In this document: piece after piece, positions 21,601 through 31,693 of the stretch
Position numbering within the stretch: position 1 is the first letter of the stretch
Layout of the letters: every line of letters begins with the position of its first letter
NCBI RefSeq assembly: GCF_020536995.1
Contig: NC_068355.1
Span: 123,791,537-123,855,536 of the forward strand
Reading direction: 5' to 3'
DNA: 64,000 nt
Origin: Dreissena polymorpha
Lineage: Eukaryota; Mollusca; Bivalvia; Myida; Dreissenidae
Translations under genes and position numbers: made by a program
The notes under the pieces: model-generated
Databases searched by the model: none
Told to the model about the DNA's origin: nothing
Seen by the model: the letters and a program-made list of their open reading frames with translations, nothing else

Positions 21601-24600
21601 GCTATTCGACCATACACGAGCTATGTACCCGATCCGCTCGACCTCTACCCGAGTTATTTAAGATCGCTTTGTACGACTGCAGTACGACCATCACGATCTG
21701 GTCGTGTGAAGATCTGGTGGCGATCGAGCTGAGGTCCACTTGGTCGAGCTGAGATCGTATAGGGCTCGCGTATAGGTCGATATGATCGAGCGGAAATCGG
21801 AAAGATGGTTGAGTGGACGTTGTGAATGAGTCGTGTGGAGGTCGTGTGTTATCGACATGAGGTCGAGAAGAAGTCGTGTAAACCATTTTTAGTCGAGCTT
21901 GGTCGGGAAATTTCGGTGATCGGGATGATCGAGTTGATCGGATCGACAGTGGGAACCCACCTTAATGCACTTAGTATTCAATACCTATTTAACAATTGGT
22001 TGTTTAAACGGCAAAAATTGAACATTATTTTAGCGTGACAAACCGATTTCGGCCATAAAGGCGGCGCCAGACTTCACTCCAAAGCCCAGCCCCCGTGGTA
22101 GCCCGAAGGGTAGCCCCGCTGGGTCGGTGCAGCACACGCCCTCCAAGCATGACCTACATAACACCAGCATGGCCTCCAGCATGGTCAGTGTCACGCCGCG
22201 CAGCCTCAATGGAACGTCCTGGCTGACTGGCACGGCTGAAAGTACCCTCGAGTACACGCTGATGACGGGTGGTCTGTACGGGCGACCCAGGCCCATTCTC
22301 CAGAGTTATCAGGTTAGTTTTACGTTTAAACGCATTTCCTATTGCGTCGAAAATAAATCTAAGGCTTATTGAGTTTGATCTGACCACTTCCTGTTTAGAA
22401 CGATTGCTTCAGAACGCCATCATATTTGGGATCGAACCCAGGTACTTGCAATAGCTATACGTTAACATCAGCAACCGCCCCTATCTCGGGTTGGCATATG
22501 TTTATATACGAAAAATCAAATTATTTTTTATTTGCTCTCAGTAGCAAATACCTTCAAGTCGAATGTTTGCATTTCTTTTTTCCTGATGTGTATACAGTTA
22601 CCACTTAAATTGAGATTTGCGCAACCGAACCCATGAAATTTAATGTTTACAACCAAATGCAATGTAAATATCTGCGTCTAGGCATGCACATAGACAGATT
22701 AGATCGTTCAGTCACGGAATAATGTGCATTTTTAATATTTCGACGCTTAAAAAACCGTACATCCATCTCTTACGGATTTCGTGTCTGGCGTTTATCACTA
22801 ATGGATTTGAAAATGTGAAATTTGGTAATAATCAATAGATACTCGTATCAAACATTTATTTACGTTTTGCATTTTCATATAATAACGGAACGTTTTTGAA
22901 ATAGTTCGACTAAATGACAATGACAGTCTGATTGTTTTATTCTTTGCCGTTTTAACCTATTTATGCCTAGCGTCTAGAAAAAAAGGCCTTGGCATACAGC
23001 GTAGACCCAGATGCGGCGTCTCATTTGGGTCTGCGCTGTTTGCTTTAAGGAATTGCTGTAAGAAATATTCTAAATATAGAAATAAATATACTAGACATCC
23101 CTAATTTTGGAAATAATGTGATCACATTTAGAAGGATGGGAGAGTCCACTAGGCATTAATGGGTTAAGCAGTATATCAAGTTATGTTACGTCTGTCAGTT
23201 TTCAAACTCACACTTTCCTGGGATAGCTGGTGTACAAGTCCCAAGTGCACACGCCAGTAAGTGACAACTGCCCTACATTAACCCATTTATGCCTAGAGGA
23301 CTCTCCCATCTTTCTAAATTGGATCATTTTATTTCCAAAATTAGGGATGTCTAATATATTTATTTCTATATTTAGAATATTTCTTACAGAAATTCCTTTA
23401 AGCAAACAGCGCAGACCCAGATGAGACGCCGTCTCATCTGGGACTACTCTGTTTGCCAAGGCCTTTTTCTAGACGCTAGGCATTAATGAGTTAATCAGTG
23501 CTGGAGGAGCCGGCCCTGTATTCGTACGTTAATAATACATTTGTAATTTTGAAAAAATCCAGCCATTTTCCTTGTTGAACTTCCTACCGAAAATGTTTAA
23601 ACATCCAATGGTATTTCTAGAAATTCGTGGCTTTCAGGATTTCGAAAAGTTCCGAGTTTTTGAATCTCAATGGACGCTGGAAAGCCGGCACCGCGAGGAA
23701 GAGGAACGGCTGCAGCGCTTCCTGTTGGAGGAACGGGAAAAGGAAATGCGGAGGCTCGACACGGTCGTCGACCAAGAGAAAGAGCGCGCCGCCTCAGAAC
23801 TCCTGGCTAGCATGGATCCAATGACAGTTCAGAAGAATCCACAGGCGCTGGTGGCGGGGCGGGAGCGCATCGAGGAGCACTTCCGGAATGTGCGCGACGA
23901 CCGACTTCGCAACATCCAGGATAAGGTGGCGACAGAGGAGAAGGCGCGCGCATCCCGGATGCTGGACAGGCAGTGCCAAGAAATGCTGGTCCTCATTGCG
24001 GAAAAAGTATAAGTGAAACGTGTATTTAATTTGTACATTTTAAAATTATAACGGGTATGAAAGTTGTAATTTGCCTAATGTTTGTAAGCACAATTTCTAG
24101 TATTATTATAAGTTAATATGAGTTCATGAAGTTAACTTTATTCCAAATACACGAGTACTAAATAATGCCCTTGTTAAAAATAAATGCGTATTAAAATAAT
24201 GTTGCTTCAGCTACCATTTACATCGAACAGTTTGTATGCAACTTATTTCATCCCAATATCATTAAAGTAATTGTTATATGCATATTTGCATGTAAATATC
24301 ACTTGATGTACTAGTAGCATTAGATAAACGAAAAGGGAAAGTTAATTAATGTAATACCCAGTTATTTGATAGGCGCCGCGTGTGTCATTTAATCATTAAA
24401 ATCATTAAATCACATTCAAAGGATCGGATGGCGGATACGAGCTGCATTTACGACCATTCCATGAGACCGCCTGTGCTGCCGCCAGAGGGCAGGAAGTCCA
24501 AACTGTACAAGTCACCGATTATATTTGAGCAAATAGATAAACGGGCATTAGAGGTATGTTATGGTGGCTTTCCTGTGGAATTAACAGCTGTTTGAATGAT

Positions 24601-27600
24601 TTTATTCTATAAATTAGCGTATTTATATGTTTTAGATTGATGGCTTTATTCGGCATATTTATTAAGAATATTCGACTGTAACTACATCAAATATGTCTGC
24701 GCCCGTTCTCTTACTAAATGCATCCTCTCAGGACTGACTAGCCTGAAGCTTAACGGACTGACCACATTTTAAATCCAGAGATTGGTAACGGATTCTCTTG
24801 CGCCTTTCTTTGCAGTGGACCACTAACTAGTTCTTGGAAATGGACCGTGCTCTGTACAAAGGTGGTTTAATGCATGTGCGTAAAGTGTCGTCTCAGATTA
24901 GCATGTGCAGTCCGCACAGACTAATAATGGATGATAATTTCCGCCTAATCTTGATTTTTGCTAAGAAGAGACTTTCTTGAAACAAAAAAAATATCATAAA
25001 AGGGGAAAGTATTGTCCCTGATAAGCCTGTGCGGACTGCCCAGGCTAATCTGGGACGACACTTTTCGCACATGCATTGAACCCTTTTTCACAGAGCACGG
25101 TCTTAATCGATTCCTTTGTATTATATTTCATTTGAGTTGCGCTATATTATGATGTTACTGACTTAAGTGGTTTATGAATTTCATATTTGCTGGTATTTTT
25201 TCAGTTATCAAATCGGGACTATAACACATTCACGGACCTCGTGCGAGATCTCACTCGAGACTGCCAGTCCGAGCTCGAGAAATGCAGGTGAAAAGAATAC
25301 GAAGGACCATCTTCGTTGAAATTGTTATTGGGATCCTTTCTTACTGGGATAATGTTTTACTTGCCGGAAACGAAGCTGGTATTTGGATATCAAGAGGTCT
25401 CGAAAAGTATAACCAACTCTGGGGAATATCTATACATATATCTTAAATTACTAATCATCGAACATACTTTATTATTAGATGTAAAATAAGTCGAAACAAA
25501 TGCTACTGATTTTAGCACCTACCATACATCTCATTTAAGTTAAGGTCCACGCATCGATTATCACGTTTCAATGGTTTGATTTACATTTACTTGCTTGAGT
25601 AATTGAACTGTTTAGAGCACCATTGGACATGGAGGAAAGCAATATCAAAGTAAAGTGTTATATGATATATACCGTTTGTAAACTCGACGTCATGTTTGTT
25701 GCAGAGCGTTGTTCCGCTGGATCATCGCAAAGGACATTGGGAAGACGAGTGGACGTGACATCTCGCGCCCCAATTCGTCCTTGACATTGCTGAAGGGCGT
25801 GAAGAGCGGACGGGAAACGTACCACCAACTGTTCAAGAAGCTCTGCAGGTAGCGGCGAACTTCTTTGCATTGAAAATGGTCATTTGTTTTGTGTGTGCGT
25901 TCTTTAATATCAGCGCATACGAAGGTTTCCAATCTTATTCTCCGCCTCCCAAAAGTATGTAATTAAAATGCTTGTTCATTTTCAAACTTAATATTTTACT
26001 GATTTAATATGAGTAAAATAATCATTAAAACTTTTACAATCGTAAGTTAAAATTGCACTCCCTTTCAAGATATAACCACAGCATATTTTTAAGAATTATT
26101 AAACAAGCGATTTTTCCAAGTTTGCAAATACTTTATGTTATATTTTGTATTGCTGTTTAAGCTATACTATATTGACTTCTTGCACTTTTTCGACGTCAAT
26201 ATTTGTGAGCACGGATAAATTTAATATCAAAATTGTTACAGCTACGCTGGGCTACATTGTGAAATCGTTCTCGGCTTTTCAAAGGGCGCGGGATACAAGC
26301 CGGGCATGAATCTCACCGGAAACGCTTTCCGGAACTCTTGGACCGCTGTCGCCATCGAAGGAAACTGGCGGTTCGTCAACGTTACGTGGGCGGCACGGCA
26401 GGTGACCGGCCTTAAAGAGGAACTTCCGGAAATGTTCACCAAGTATGATGAATTCTACTTTCTTACAGATCCAGAAGACTACATTTACCAACATTACCCG
26501 GACGAGGCGTCCTGGCAGTTACTTGAAATTCCACTTCCGTTTTCGGAGTTCACGAACTTGCCAGTTGTAAAGTCGCCTTTCTTTAATTACGGTTTACGGT
26601 TTTATTCCAATTACGGTGCGACGTTAGTAACAGATACGGGCATGGTTGAAGTTCGGGTCACCATGCCGAAGATTCTTGGGTTCGGTTCGTTATTGGAAGC
26701 GCAAGACAAGGCGACTAACACCTCGAATTTAGAGGGGCGCACATTGTTGCGGTATGTGAAAAACGAGGCCATATTTACTGTGAACGTTCCCAAGCCGGGC
26801 TTGTACTATTTCTCCATTTACACGGGTGACTACTGGAAGGCGGATTGTTTGGAAAGTGCTTGTTCATTCGTAGTTCATTGTACGCCCAACATGAGAGGAG
26901 CTGCACCGCCATATCCACCGGTTCCTTTCTTTGGACCGACGCCCGTGATGGAGAAATTCGGCATAGTGGCAGAAAATCAAATTGACCCTCTGATTGTCTC
27001 GGATAGCGACTACCTAGACATAGTGTTTAACATGGACAAAGAAATCAAAGTGACTCACACGTTCCAATATTACGACGCTCACGCAGGGACCGTCAATGAC
27101 ATTGACAGGTACGTGTTTTTGAAGTCCAGAAACGAAACAGGAGCGACGTACATGATTCGATGCCCAAAGGAGGGCTTCTACATTTTCTCCTTGTACGCGA
27201 CCCAGGCGGACGGTGCCGAGAGCCAGTCATTAGACTGCGCCTACAGATACCTGATCATCTGTCAGGAACCTAACCCCGCAGTGGTGGCGTTTCCGCGGAC
27301 CTACCACCGCTGGCAGCGTTGCACGCTCCACGAACCCGTTTCCGGTGATCTCATGACCAACAAGCGCTACACCTTCCGGTTAGACGTGCCACAGGCGTCG
27401 GAGGTGTTCGTCGTCATTGGGGAGCTCTATCATCACCTGAAGCGGAAGTTAGGGTTCACATGGGAAGGGAATATCCCAACCGGAAATGCATCAACGGCGC
27501 TGAAGGTGGTTGCGCGATTCGCCATGACCGGACAAGAGTGTTCGATATTCGCGCACCTCTTGGATTACGAACTGGTGGCAGATGCAGAAACAGAGATTTG

Positions 27601-27601
27601 A
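9247..27601 (+). CDS. Hillarin/KY-like LIM and transglutaminase-like protein (complete gene)
   Basis: Seven exons: 9247-9642, 22034-22312, 23638-24006, 24422-24553, 25205-25287, 25705-25848 and 26242-27601. They sum to 2763 bp, or 920 residues plus stop, with every phase matching. Order: LIM domain (about 48-105), Ser/Pro-rich linker (133-225), charged coiled coil (226-348), then the KY/transglutaminase-like core (about 420-520) and a beta-rich tail with the repeated motifs KPGLYYFSIYTG and KEGFYIFSLYA. LIM plus transglutaminase-like plus this tail is the plan of invertebrate hillarins and, without LIM, of vertebrate kyphoscoliosis peptidase. Relatives act at septins, Z-discs and the cytoskeleton (established for the family). 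The expected catalytic Cys, His and Asp are replaced by K453, N499 and N514, so it is probably non-enzymatic. Intron 1 is 12.4 kb and crowded with transposons. Confidence 0.92.
9855..9953. repeat. FB1 foldback element, right-half fragment
   Basis: Contains GCGGAAAGTGTCGTCCC, the half-core ATTAGCCTGTGCG and the AAGCCCAGTTTCC terminal segment ending near GCGACTCG. The left half is missing. Confidence 0.7.
10718..11469 (+). mobile_element. Non-autonomous Helitron with 151 bp monomers
   Basis: Starts TCCCCACGC after an A and ends CTAG before a T, the canonical Helitron termini and A^T target. The 5' end folds on itself (TCCCCACGC against GCGTGGGGA). Next comes a (CTGT/CCGT)n stretch and three 151 bp units starting near 11002, 11153 and 11304. 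The inverse 5' motif GCGTGGGGA recurs just before a 3' hairpin with GCGGC/GCCGC stem. No helicase gene. A longer relative is at 47585-51130. Confidence 0.85.
11990..12205. repeat. FB1 foldback element, diverged
   Basis: Recognisable by CTGGGAAAACGAGACTTAATG at the left and the GACTGCATAGACTAATCTGG core near 12160. Middle arms are heavily decayed. Confidence 0.6.
13547..14438 (+). mobile_element. Helitron/Helentron-like element with about 162 bp monomers
   Basis: The 5' end AGCTCTACTGGCC folds with GGCCTGAAGAGCT. A GTCCGTCC run and about five imperfect monomers follow, with the landmark ATAAAGTCCACAGTTTTCATC. The inverse motif AGAGC recurs just before the 3' hairpin GGCCCTCATGGGCC, ending CTCTTG before T. 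Flanks are T runs, fitting a T^T target. Confidence 0.78.
15160..15246 (+). repeat. tRNA-Leu-like module inside the MITE
   Basis: TAGCCGAGCGGGCAAATGCG gives a good A box and CTGGTTCGAGTCC a good B box, with the segment ending GGCTACTTTT. It matches the minus-strand module at 52283-52373. Stem pairing is imperfect, so it is a Pol III promoter relic rather than a working tRNA. Confidence 0.65.
15251..16772 (+). mobile_element. Helentron-like element, copy 1 (interrupted)
   Basis: Begins TCGGCGTAAGC and ends TTACGCCG, then the hairpin ATATCTTTTTTAAAGATAT, then TTCTTG before T. The inverse of the 5' motif (CGGCGTAA/TTACGCCG) lies directly before the 3' hairpin, the known Helentron layout. It inserted between Ts of the T run after the tRNA module. 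A TA-target MITE (15968-16415) interrupts it. Second copy at 43599-44606. Confidence 0.8.
15968..16415. mobile_element. TA-target MITE, copy 2
   Basis: 448 bp with ends AAGTGATATTATG and CATAATATCACTT, flanked by TA on both sides. The homologous site at 44250-44251 has a single TA and no insert, which is a direct empty-site comparison. The body matches 7773-8214. Confidence 0.9.
17448..19580. repeat. FB2 foldback repeat split by a 1.9 kb element
   Basis: Left part 17448-17540 (TTAACCCATTAAATCCTAG, GGACTCTCCCATCC) and right part 19438-19580 (TAGAATATTTCTTACAG, GAGACGCCGCATCATG, AATGGGTTAAA) match the uninterrupted FB2 copies at 22958, 23277 and 27912. Confidence 0.85.
17541..19437. mobile_element. 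1.9 kb TIR element inserted in FB2
   Basis: Ends GACAATCCCAGAATCGAT and, inverted at the right, GACAATCCCAGAAATCGAT. A second matching inverted block lies inside each end (AACGGTACTGAAGAA). Flanked by TATA on both sides, where uninterrupted FB2 copies have a single TATA. The interior shows diverged units about 180 bp apart (near 18230, 18410 and 18595) sharing TTTTATTGAA and GTTTGTCTA. It has no convincing transposase frame. Confidence 0.82.
19780..20042. repeat. FB1 foldback element, near-consensus copy
   Basis: Ends TTCTGAGAAAACTGGGCTTAA and, inverted at the right, TTAAGCCCAGTTTTCACAGAA. Inside are two hairpins, each with AAAGTGTCGTCCC arms around AGCCTGTGC...GCACAGGCT. This is one of the best copies in the window for defining the family. 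Confidence 0.9.
20043..21179. other. Intron 1 segment with nothing recognised
   Basis: AT-rich, with short open frames only and no repeat shared with the rest of the window that I could see. Confidence 0.5.
21180..21962. mobile_element. GATCG-rich TIR element with TAA target duplication
   Basis: Ends AGCTGGGTTCCCACTGCCG and, inverted at the right, AGGTGGGTTCCCACTGTCG, flanked by TAA (21177-21179 and 21963-21965). The interior is almost entirely built from GATCG, GGTCG and TCGAG words. A perfect 30-base palindrome sits near 21309-21338, with each arm reading CGATATTTTTTGACA. Several open frames cross it because of this composition. They are not genes. Confidence 0.8.
22034..22312 (+). CDS. 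Hillarin-like exon 2: Ser/Pro-rich linker
   Basis: Acceptor ATTATTTTAG and donor TATCAG|GTTAGT, 93 codons in phase 0 at both ends. Residues 133-225 are low in complexity, with SPRGSPKGSPAGS and many Ser/Thr, so probably a flexible, phosphorylatable linker between the LIM domain and the coiled coil. Confidence 0.85.
22425..22495 (-). repeat. tRNA-like remnant with B box
   Basis: On the minus strand, CTGGGTTCGATCCC is a strong B-box match. A weak A-box-like GGTTGCTGATGTTAACG lies about 30 bases upstream. It is probably a decayed SINE head in intron 2. Confidence 0.4.
22958..23167. repeat. FB2 foldback repeat
   Basis: Starts TTAACCTATTTATGCCTAGCG and ends AGTCCACTAGGCATTAATGGG, with AAGGCCTTGGC, AGACCCAGATG and GTCTGCGCTGTTTG inside. 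It lies in the opposite orientation to the neighbouring copy at 23277-23496. Confidence 0.85.
23277..23496. repeat. FB2 foldback repeat, inverted neighbour
   Basis: Second copy only 110 bp from 22958-23167, in the opposite orientation. The pair forms a long inverted repeat in intron 2. Contains GAGACGCCGTCTCATCTGGG and ends CTAGGCATTAATGAGTTAA. Confidence 0.85.
23638..24006 (+). CDS. Hillarin-like exon 3: charged coiled coil
   Basis: Acceptor GGCTTTCAG and donor GAAAAA|GTATAAG. Residues 226-348 are rich in Glu, Arg and Gln (REEEERLQRFLLEEREKEM and similar) with heptad-like hydrophobics, consistent with a long helix. An in-frame TAA just past the donor confirms the exon end. Phase 0 at both ends. 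Confidence 0.88.
24422..24553 (+). CDS. Hillarin-like exon 4
   Basis: 44 codons, phase 0 to 0, donor TTAGAG|GTATGTT. It reads DRMADTSCIYDHS... then KLYKSPIIFEQIDKRALE and leads into the KY core. The acceptor (CATTCAAAG) lacks a good pyrimidine tract, but reading frame and length fit exactly. Confidence 0.8.
24837..25107. repeat. FB1 foldback element
   Basis: Copy in intron 4 with GTAAAGTGTCGTCTCAGATTA at the left, the core GTGCGGACTGCCCAGGCTAAT, and GACGACACTTTTCGCACATGC at the right. End TIRs are partly decayed. Confidence 0.8.
25205..25287 (+). CDS. Hillarin-like exon 5
   Basis: Strong acceptor GGTATTTTTTCAG and donor AAATGCAG|GTGAAAAG. It encodes LSNRDYNTFTDLVRDLTRDC, the helical lead-in to the transglutaminase-like core, and ends two bases into an Arg codon. 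Confidence 0.85.
25705..25848 (+). CDS. Hillarin-like exon 6: start of the transglutaminase-like core
   Basis: Acceptor TTTGTTGCAG, donor CTCTGCAG|GTAGCGG, phase 2 at both ends. It carries RALFRWIIAKDI, the conserved core start, and LLKGVKSGRETYHQLFKKLC. The last motif aligns with the family's GVCxGYxxLF catalytic loop, but Lys (residue 453) stands where the nucleophile Cys is expected. Confidence 0.88.
26242..27601 (+). CDS. Hillarin-like exon 7: core end and C-terminal beta-rich region
   Basis: Acceptor AATTGTTACAG. 453 residues to TGA. It continues the core with EIVLGFSKGAGYKPG and NSWTAVAIEGNWRFVNVTW, where family members normally have His before the SW and Asp before the VTW. Both are Asn here (499 and 514). 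Then comes DPEDYIYQHYPDEASWQLL, typical of KY/hillarin, and two related beta modules around KPGLYYFSIYTG and KEGFYIFSLYA. No membrane segment. Confidence 0.9.
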
Positions 27602-27911
27602 TAGTTGTATATATTATTAAAATCTAAACGTGAACAAAATATGTATACGTGCCATTGGAAGTTAGTTTATGCAGTATATAGGAGCACGCACTTTCGTATT
27701 TCGGTTTACTTTTGCGTATAATTCAATAACTTATCAGGCCAAAATATGTTCATTGTTTCTTACGTACATTTACAGAAAAATAGGGCAAGAAAGTCGGTCA
27801 AACTTCTTTTTTTTACTTTTAACGATATGCGAGTTTTTTTTCTCACTTTAAGGTCTAACAGCAGAGAGATTGCAAATTTCTATTAAACATGCTTTCTTGA
27901 ATTGATTGTAG

Positions 27912-28139
27912 TTAACCCATGTATGCCTAGCGTCTAAAAAAAGGCCTTGGCAAGCAGCGTAGACCCAGATGAGACGACGCATGATGCGGCGTCTCATAAG
28001 GGTCTGCGCTGTTTGCTTAAATTTCTGTAAGAAATATTCTAAATATAGAAATAAATATACTAAACAACCCTAATTTTGGAAATAGATTGATCAAACTTAG
28101 AAGGATGGGAGAGTCCACTAGGCATAAATGGATTTAGGT
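27912..28139. repeat. FB2 foldback repeat
   Basis: Full-length copy about 310 bp downstream of the hillarin-like stop. The central hairpin is GATGAGACGACGCATGATGC with GCGGCGTCTCAT, and the ends are AACCCATGTATGCCTAGCG and CACTAGGCATAAATGG. Confidence 0.88.
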
Positions 28140-28733
28140 ATTAGAACTGCAATACTACATTATGATTTTCAATTTTGGTATTGTTAATACATGTGTACGT
28201 TAATGATTCTAAATGCATTTATGATTGAAATACGTCGTAGCAATATGTTTATGTGATCAAAGTTTGCCGCCATCCTTCCACCCCGCCCTTATTCAAATTT
28301 CTGGAAGCGCACCTGATAACCCCCAACTATGTTTGTTGGCGCCACTGAAAATATGGGGAAACATAGTTAATACATCGTACATTTAGTATTTCAAAACGAG
28401 TTCGGTGAAGTAACAAGGCCAAGATGTACATGGCAGGACACATGTTTGTCTGATTATGCTACTCAAAACTGGCCATATCGCGGCCGGAAGCATATGATTA
28501 ATGTATGCATTATAGCAACACAACTTTTTAATCTAAAAAAAATACGAGTGTGCAAGCAAGTGCCACTTGTAAAGAAGCTGGAAATATTTTCTTTGTACCT
28601 GTTGGGAATTCGTTCATTTACAACCTCAAACCTTACTCGTAATAAAAAAGAACACTAACCTTTTCATCGTATATCTAAAACGCAGGAAAGTGAAATAAAA
28701 TTACTTGTAATCGTAAAAAGTATGTGATATCAT
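28140..28733. other. Intergenic, nothing recognised
   Basis: AT-rich with short chance frames. No repeat or gene signature seen. Confidence 0.5.
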
Positions 28734-28954
28734 AAAGGGACCGTCAACCACATATGACGAAAAAAAGTTCTAAAATACCGTATTTGTTACAATTATTAGT
28801 TTATATTTATTAAAATATCACGACTGGTATATAACATTACTTGAAAAAAGGTGTTAAGTTTTCATATTTTCTGTATATTCTTTAATGAATTTTACTGGGT
28901 ATGTCTACCAGGTAACTACCAGTTAAAGCCTCTATAACGCTCAAAATCAACGAA

Positions 28955-29214
28955 AATTTCGTAAAGTATTTCGTAAAATAAAATTAAAACAATCAGTGTC
29001 CCTTATGGCAGTAGCCACAATTTCAACGCTAGATGTGGTATGATTACATAGATTTTTGTAGATGCAAAATGCTCGTTTTTATTTATTTGTGGACACCATG
29101 CTAATTTCCTGCGAATATACATCTGGCGTTGAAATTTTGGCAATTGCCATAAGGAACAATGATTTTTAATTATTTAGCTTTATTTTACGAAATATTGTAC
29201 GAAACTTTCGTTGC
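28955..29214. mobile_element. Inner foldback element, about 90 bp arms
   Basis: Left arm AACGAAAATTTCGTAAAG to TTTCAACGCTAGATGT. Right arm ACATCTGGCGTTGAAATTTT to GTACGAAACTTTCGTT. Arms are imperfect inverted copies around a loop of about 90 bp. Lies inside the 28734-29660 element. Confidence 0.8.
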
Positions 29215-29313
29215 TTTTGAGTAGTAATGTTACTTTAACTATAAATAACGCAAGTAGATTGATCATCATCGCCACGTGGTAAACCCAGGAATACAAATTG
29301 TGCATGCGTAGTG

Positions 29314-29428
<115 letters not shown>

Positions 29429-29660
29429 GATCAATCTACTTGCGTAGTGTGTATTTCGTTATGTCACCTATTTTTGCGATGTACTTTCGATTTCACATCT
29501 CGAAATTTTATTACCGAATATTCTGAAAATATGAACTTTCTTCAAGTAATGTAATATACCAGTCGTGACTTTTTAATAAATATAAACTAATAATTGTAAA
29601 CAAAAAACACGGTATTTTAAAACTTTTCTTTTTTCGTCATTCGTGGTTGACGGTCCCTTT

Positions 29661-31693
29661 AAAGAACATCGTTGTTTAAATTAGAATGTTTTAAGCAGAT
29701 TGGTATTGCTATGACGAAACATAAAATAATTAAACTTACCAACCATTTTATCAAATTATCATTACTAATTAAAGGCACACCTTCATCCAAGTCTTTAAAT
29801 GATCGACACAACACTACATAGAAATATACTTTAAATTTGAAGCTTTTACTACGATCAGAGTGCAATATTATTTAATTTCGCATTCAAGTGCGAGTTTAAG
29901 TATTGAACGATATTCACCATATTATACATTAACAGTTTAGTTCATGTTAACTGAAAATAGTAAATACACAGAATGGCAATCTTCAAAAATCTGTGAACAA
30001 TATTACATGTACAAGTTACAATTCGACCTCTAAGCCGAACATCTTAAGGACACATTCAATTCACAGACGATGCAGGGGACGCAACTCTGACAATCCGTCT
30101 TCTTCGACAGTTTTAATGCTCGCGCTGAGCATTACGTTTGTCCTTTGTCGAAACAATGAAATTTCTCGGTATGCCTGACTCATTATTAATACATAATTGA
30201 TGTCCAACGATTCCGTGCACAATTCTTAGTTCCGTTATTTAGACATTTACGACATCGACCCACTTCACCTTTGATACAGCCGTTTTCCGATATCGACCAA
30301 AAATAGCAGACCAATGAGAAGGCGTATTGAGCAGAGAGGTTTCACGAATGAGTAATCCAGCGAAATGCACTCGATTTAAATTCAAATATACGACGTGACT
30401 GTTGTATCTTTGACTCTTTCAATGTTTATATTGTTGGATTAGTTTTATACCTGTGTTCTGATTTTGTAAAACGTTTGTGATGAGGATGTTATTTTGAAGC
30501 GATCTGTTCATGGTATAAATTAGATAATTGATGCAGTAGCAATTAAGAGCAGTGACAGAAAACTGTCAGTGATGACCTAACGGTACGTACGTGTATATAT
30601 TTTTCTTCGAATAAGGTTTGGGTTTCAATGTTCTAAAGGAACATTTATTGTAACATTTCAATAGCTGATGATGGCAATTAGACACGCAAGTTTCAACATG
30701 GATTAGTAAATATAGAGACTTATTTGAATGTCTCTGGTAAATCAATTAAACACAATATAAGCAATTTTAATTTTGAAGTTTCATTCATGCCTAAATTAAT
30801 GACATAATGGTATTTTTTATTTTAAATAGAAGATGGTCCTATTCATCAAAGTGTGCACACAATTTTGATATAAACGTCTAGACTACTCAAGCTTTATTCG
30901 GAGGCGTTCTGCGTCTCTGCTTTATTATACTTTAATCATTAAAAATGTGAATTGTCTCCCTTGCAAATCGTATATCGCGTTATTTTGTTATCCAACGATC
31001 TGTAAATGTATTTTGTCTCAATAATATAATTGTGCTAATATTTTGCTGCATAATGTCTCCGCTTCCGAATGAACACGATGATAGTAAACTTAATAGTACG
31101 AATATTATAATTATAGGGTTTACGGAGGTTTGGTCACACAGCAGTTTCGTCATACTGAATTTACTGTAGAAAACGGGTAGAGGGTTTGTCACAATGGTAA
31201 TATATAGGTGTGAATAATACCGGGAAACTTTAGCACCGTTGATTGACACCTTTCTTCTGTTATCAATCAACGTGTTTTTTTTCTTTTCTGTTAAATTCGA
31301 TAAATTGAAGTATTTAGTAAGTATACAAATGCAATTAAATGACATAATACAATGTCGATTACGATTCACAAAAAAAACAATTATTCAAATACAACACAAT
31401 ACATTAACAAGTTTCAAAGTTATTGGCAATCGGCAATAAAAACATGCCTTTAGCCATTTACAACATAATTATGGCAAAGACAAAAGGAACGGTTAAGTAA
31501 TATCATCACACACAACAAAGTACACATATAAATATTCAAGCATAATGTACATGTCTATATAAAAATTAAATGTATTTATGTAACGAAACGTTGATATACT
31601 TTGGATTAAGGAACAGATAGTTCAGTAAGGGTATTATTTCTATATAACATAGATTCTTTTAGGTATTTACAAATACCTAATATTTTATTTATT
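29661..31693. other. Intergenic, about 2 kb with nothing recognised
   Basis: Short frames at 29993-30178 (+) and 30980-31369 (-) have no domain signature and biased AT composition. Regarded as non-coding. Confidence 0.5.

Larger units (their letters stand above)
9643..22033. other. Intron 1 of the hillarin-like gene (12.4 kb)
   Basis: No coding exon recognised inside. It holds partial FB1 copies, a Helitron-like element with 151 bp monomers, a second Helitron-like array, a four-level transposon nest, a 1.9 kb TIR element inside an FB2 copy, a full FB1 copy and a GATCG-rich TIR element. Stretches 9956-10717, 12206-13546 and 20043-21179 show nothing recognisable. Confidence 0.8.

Noticed and set aside
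21074-21886. Several overlapping frames of 65-106 codons on both strands
   Set aside because: They are caused by the GATCG-rich composition of the TIR element at 21180-21962, which depletes stop codons.
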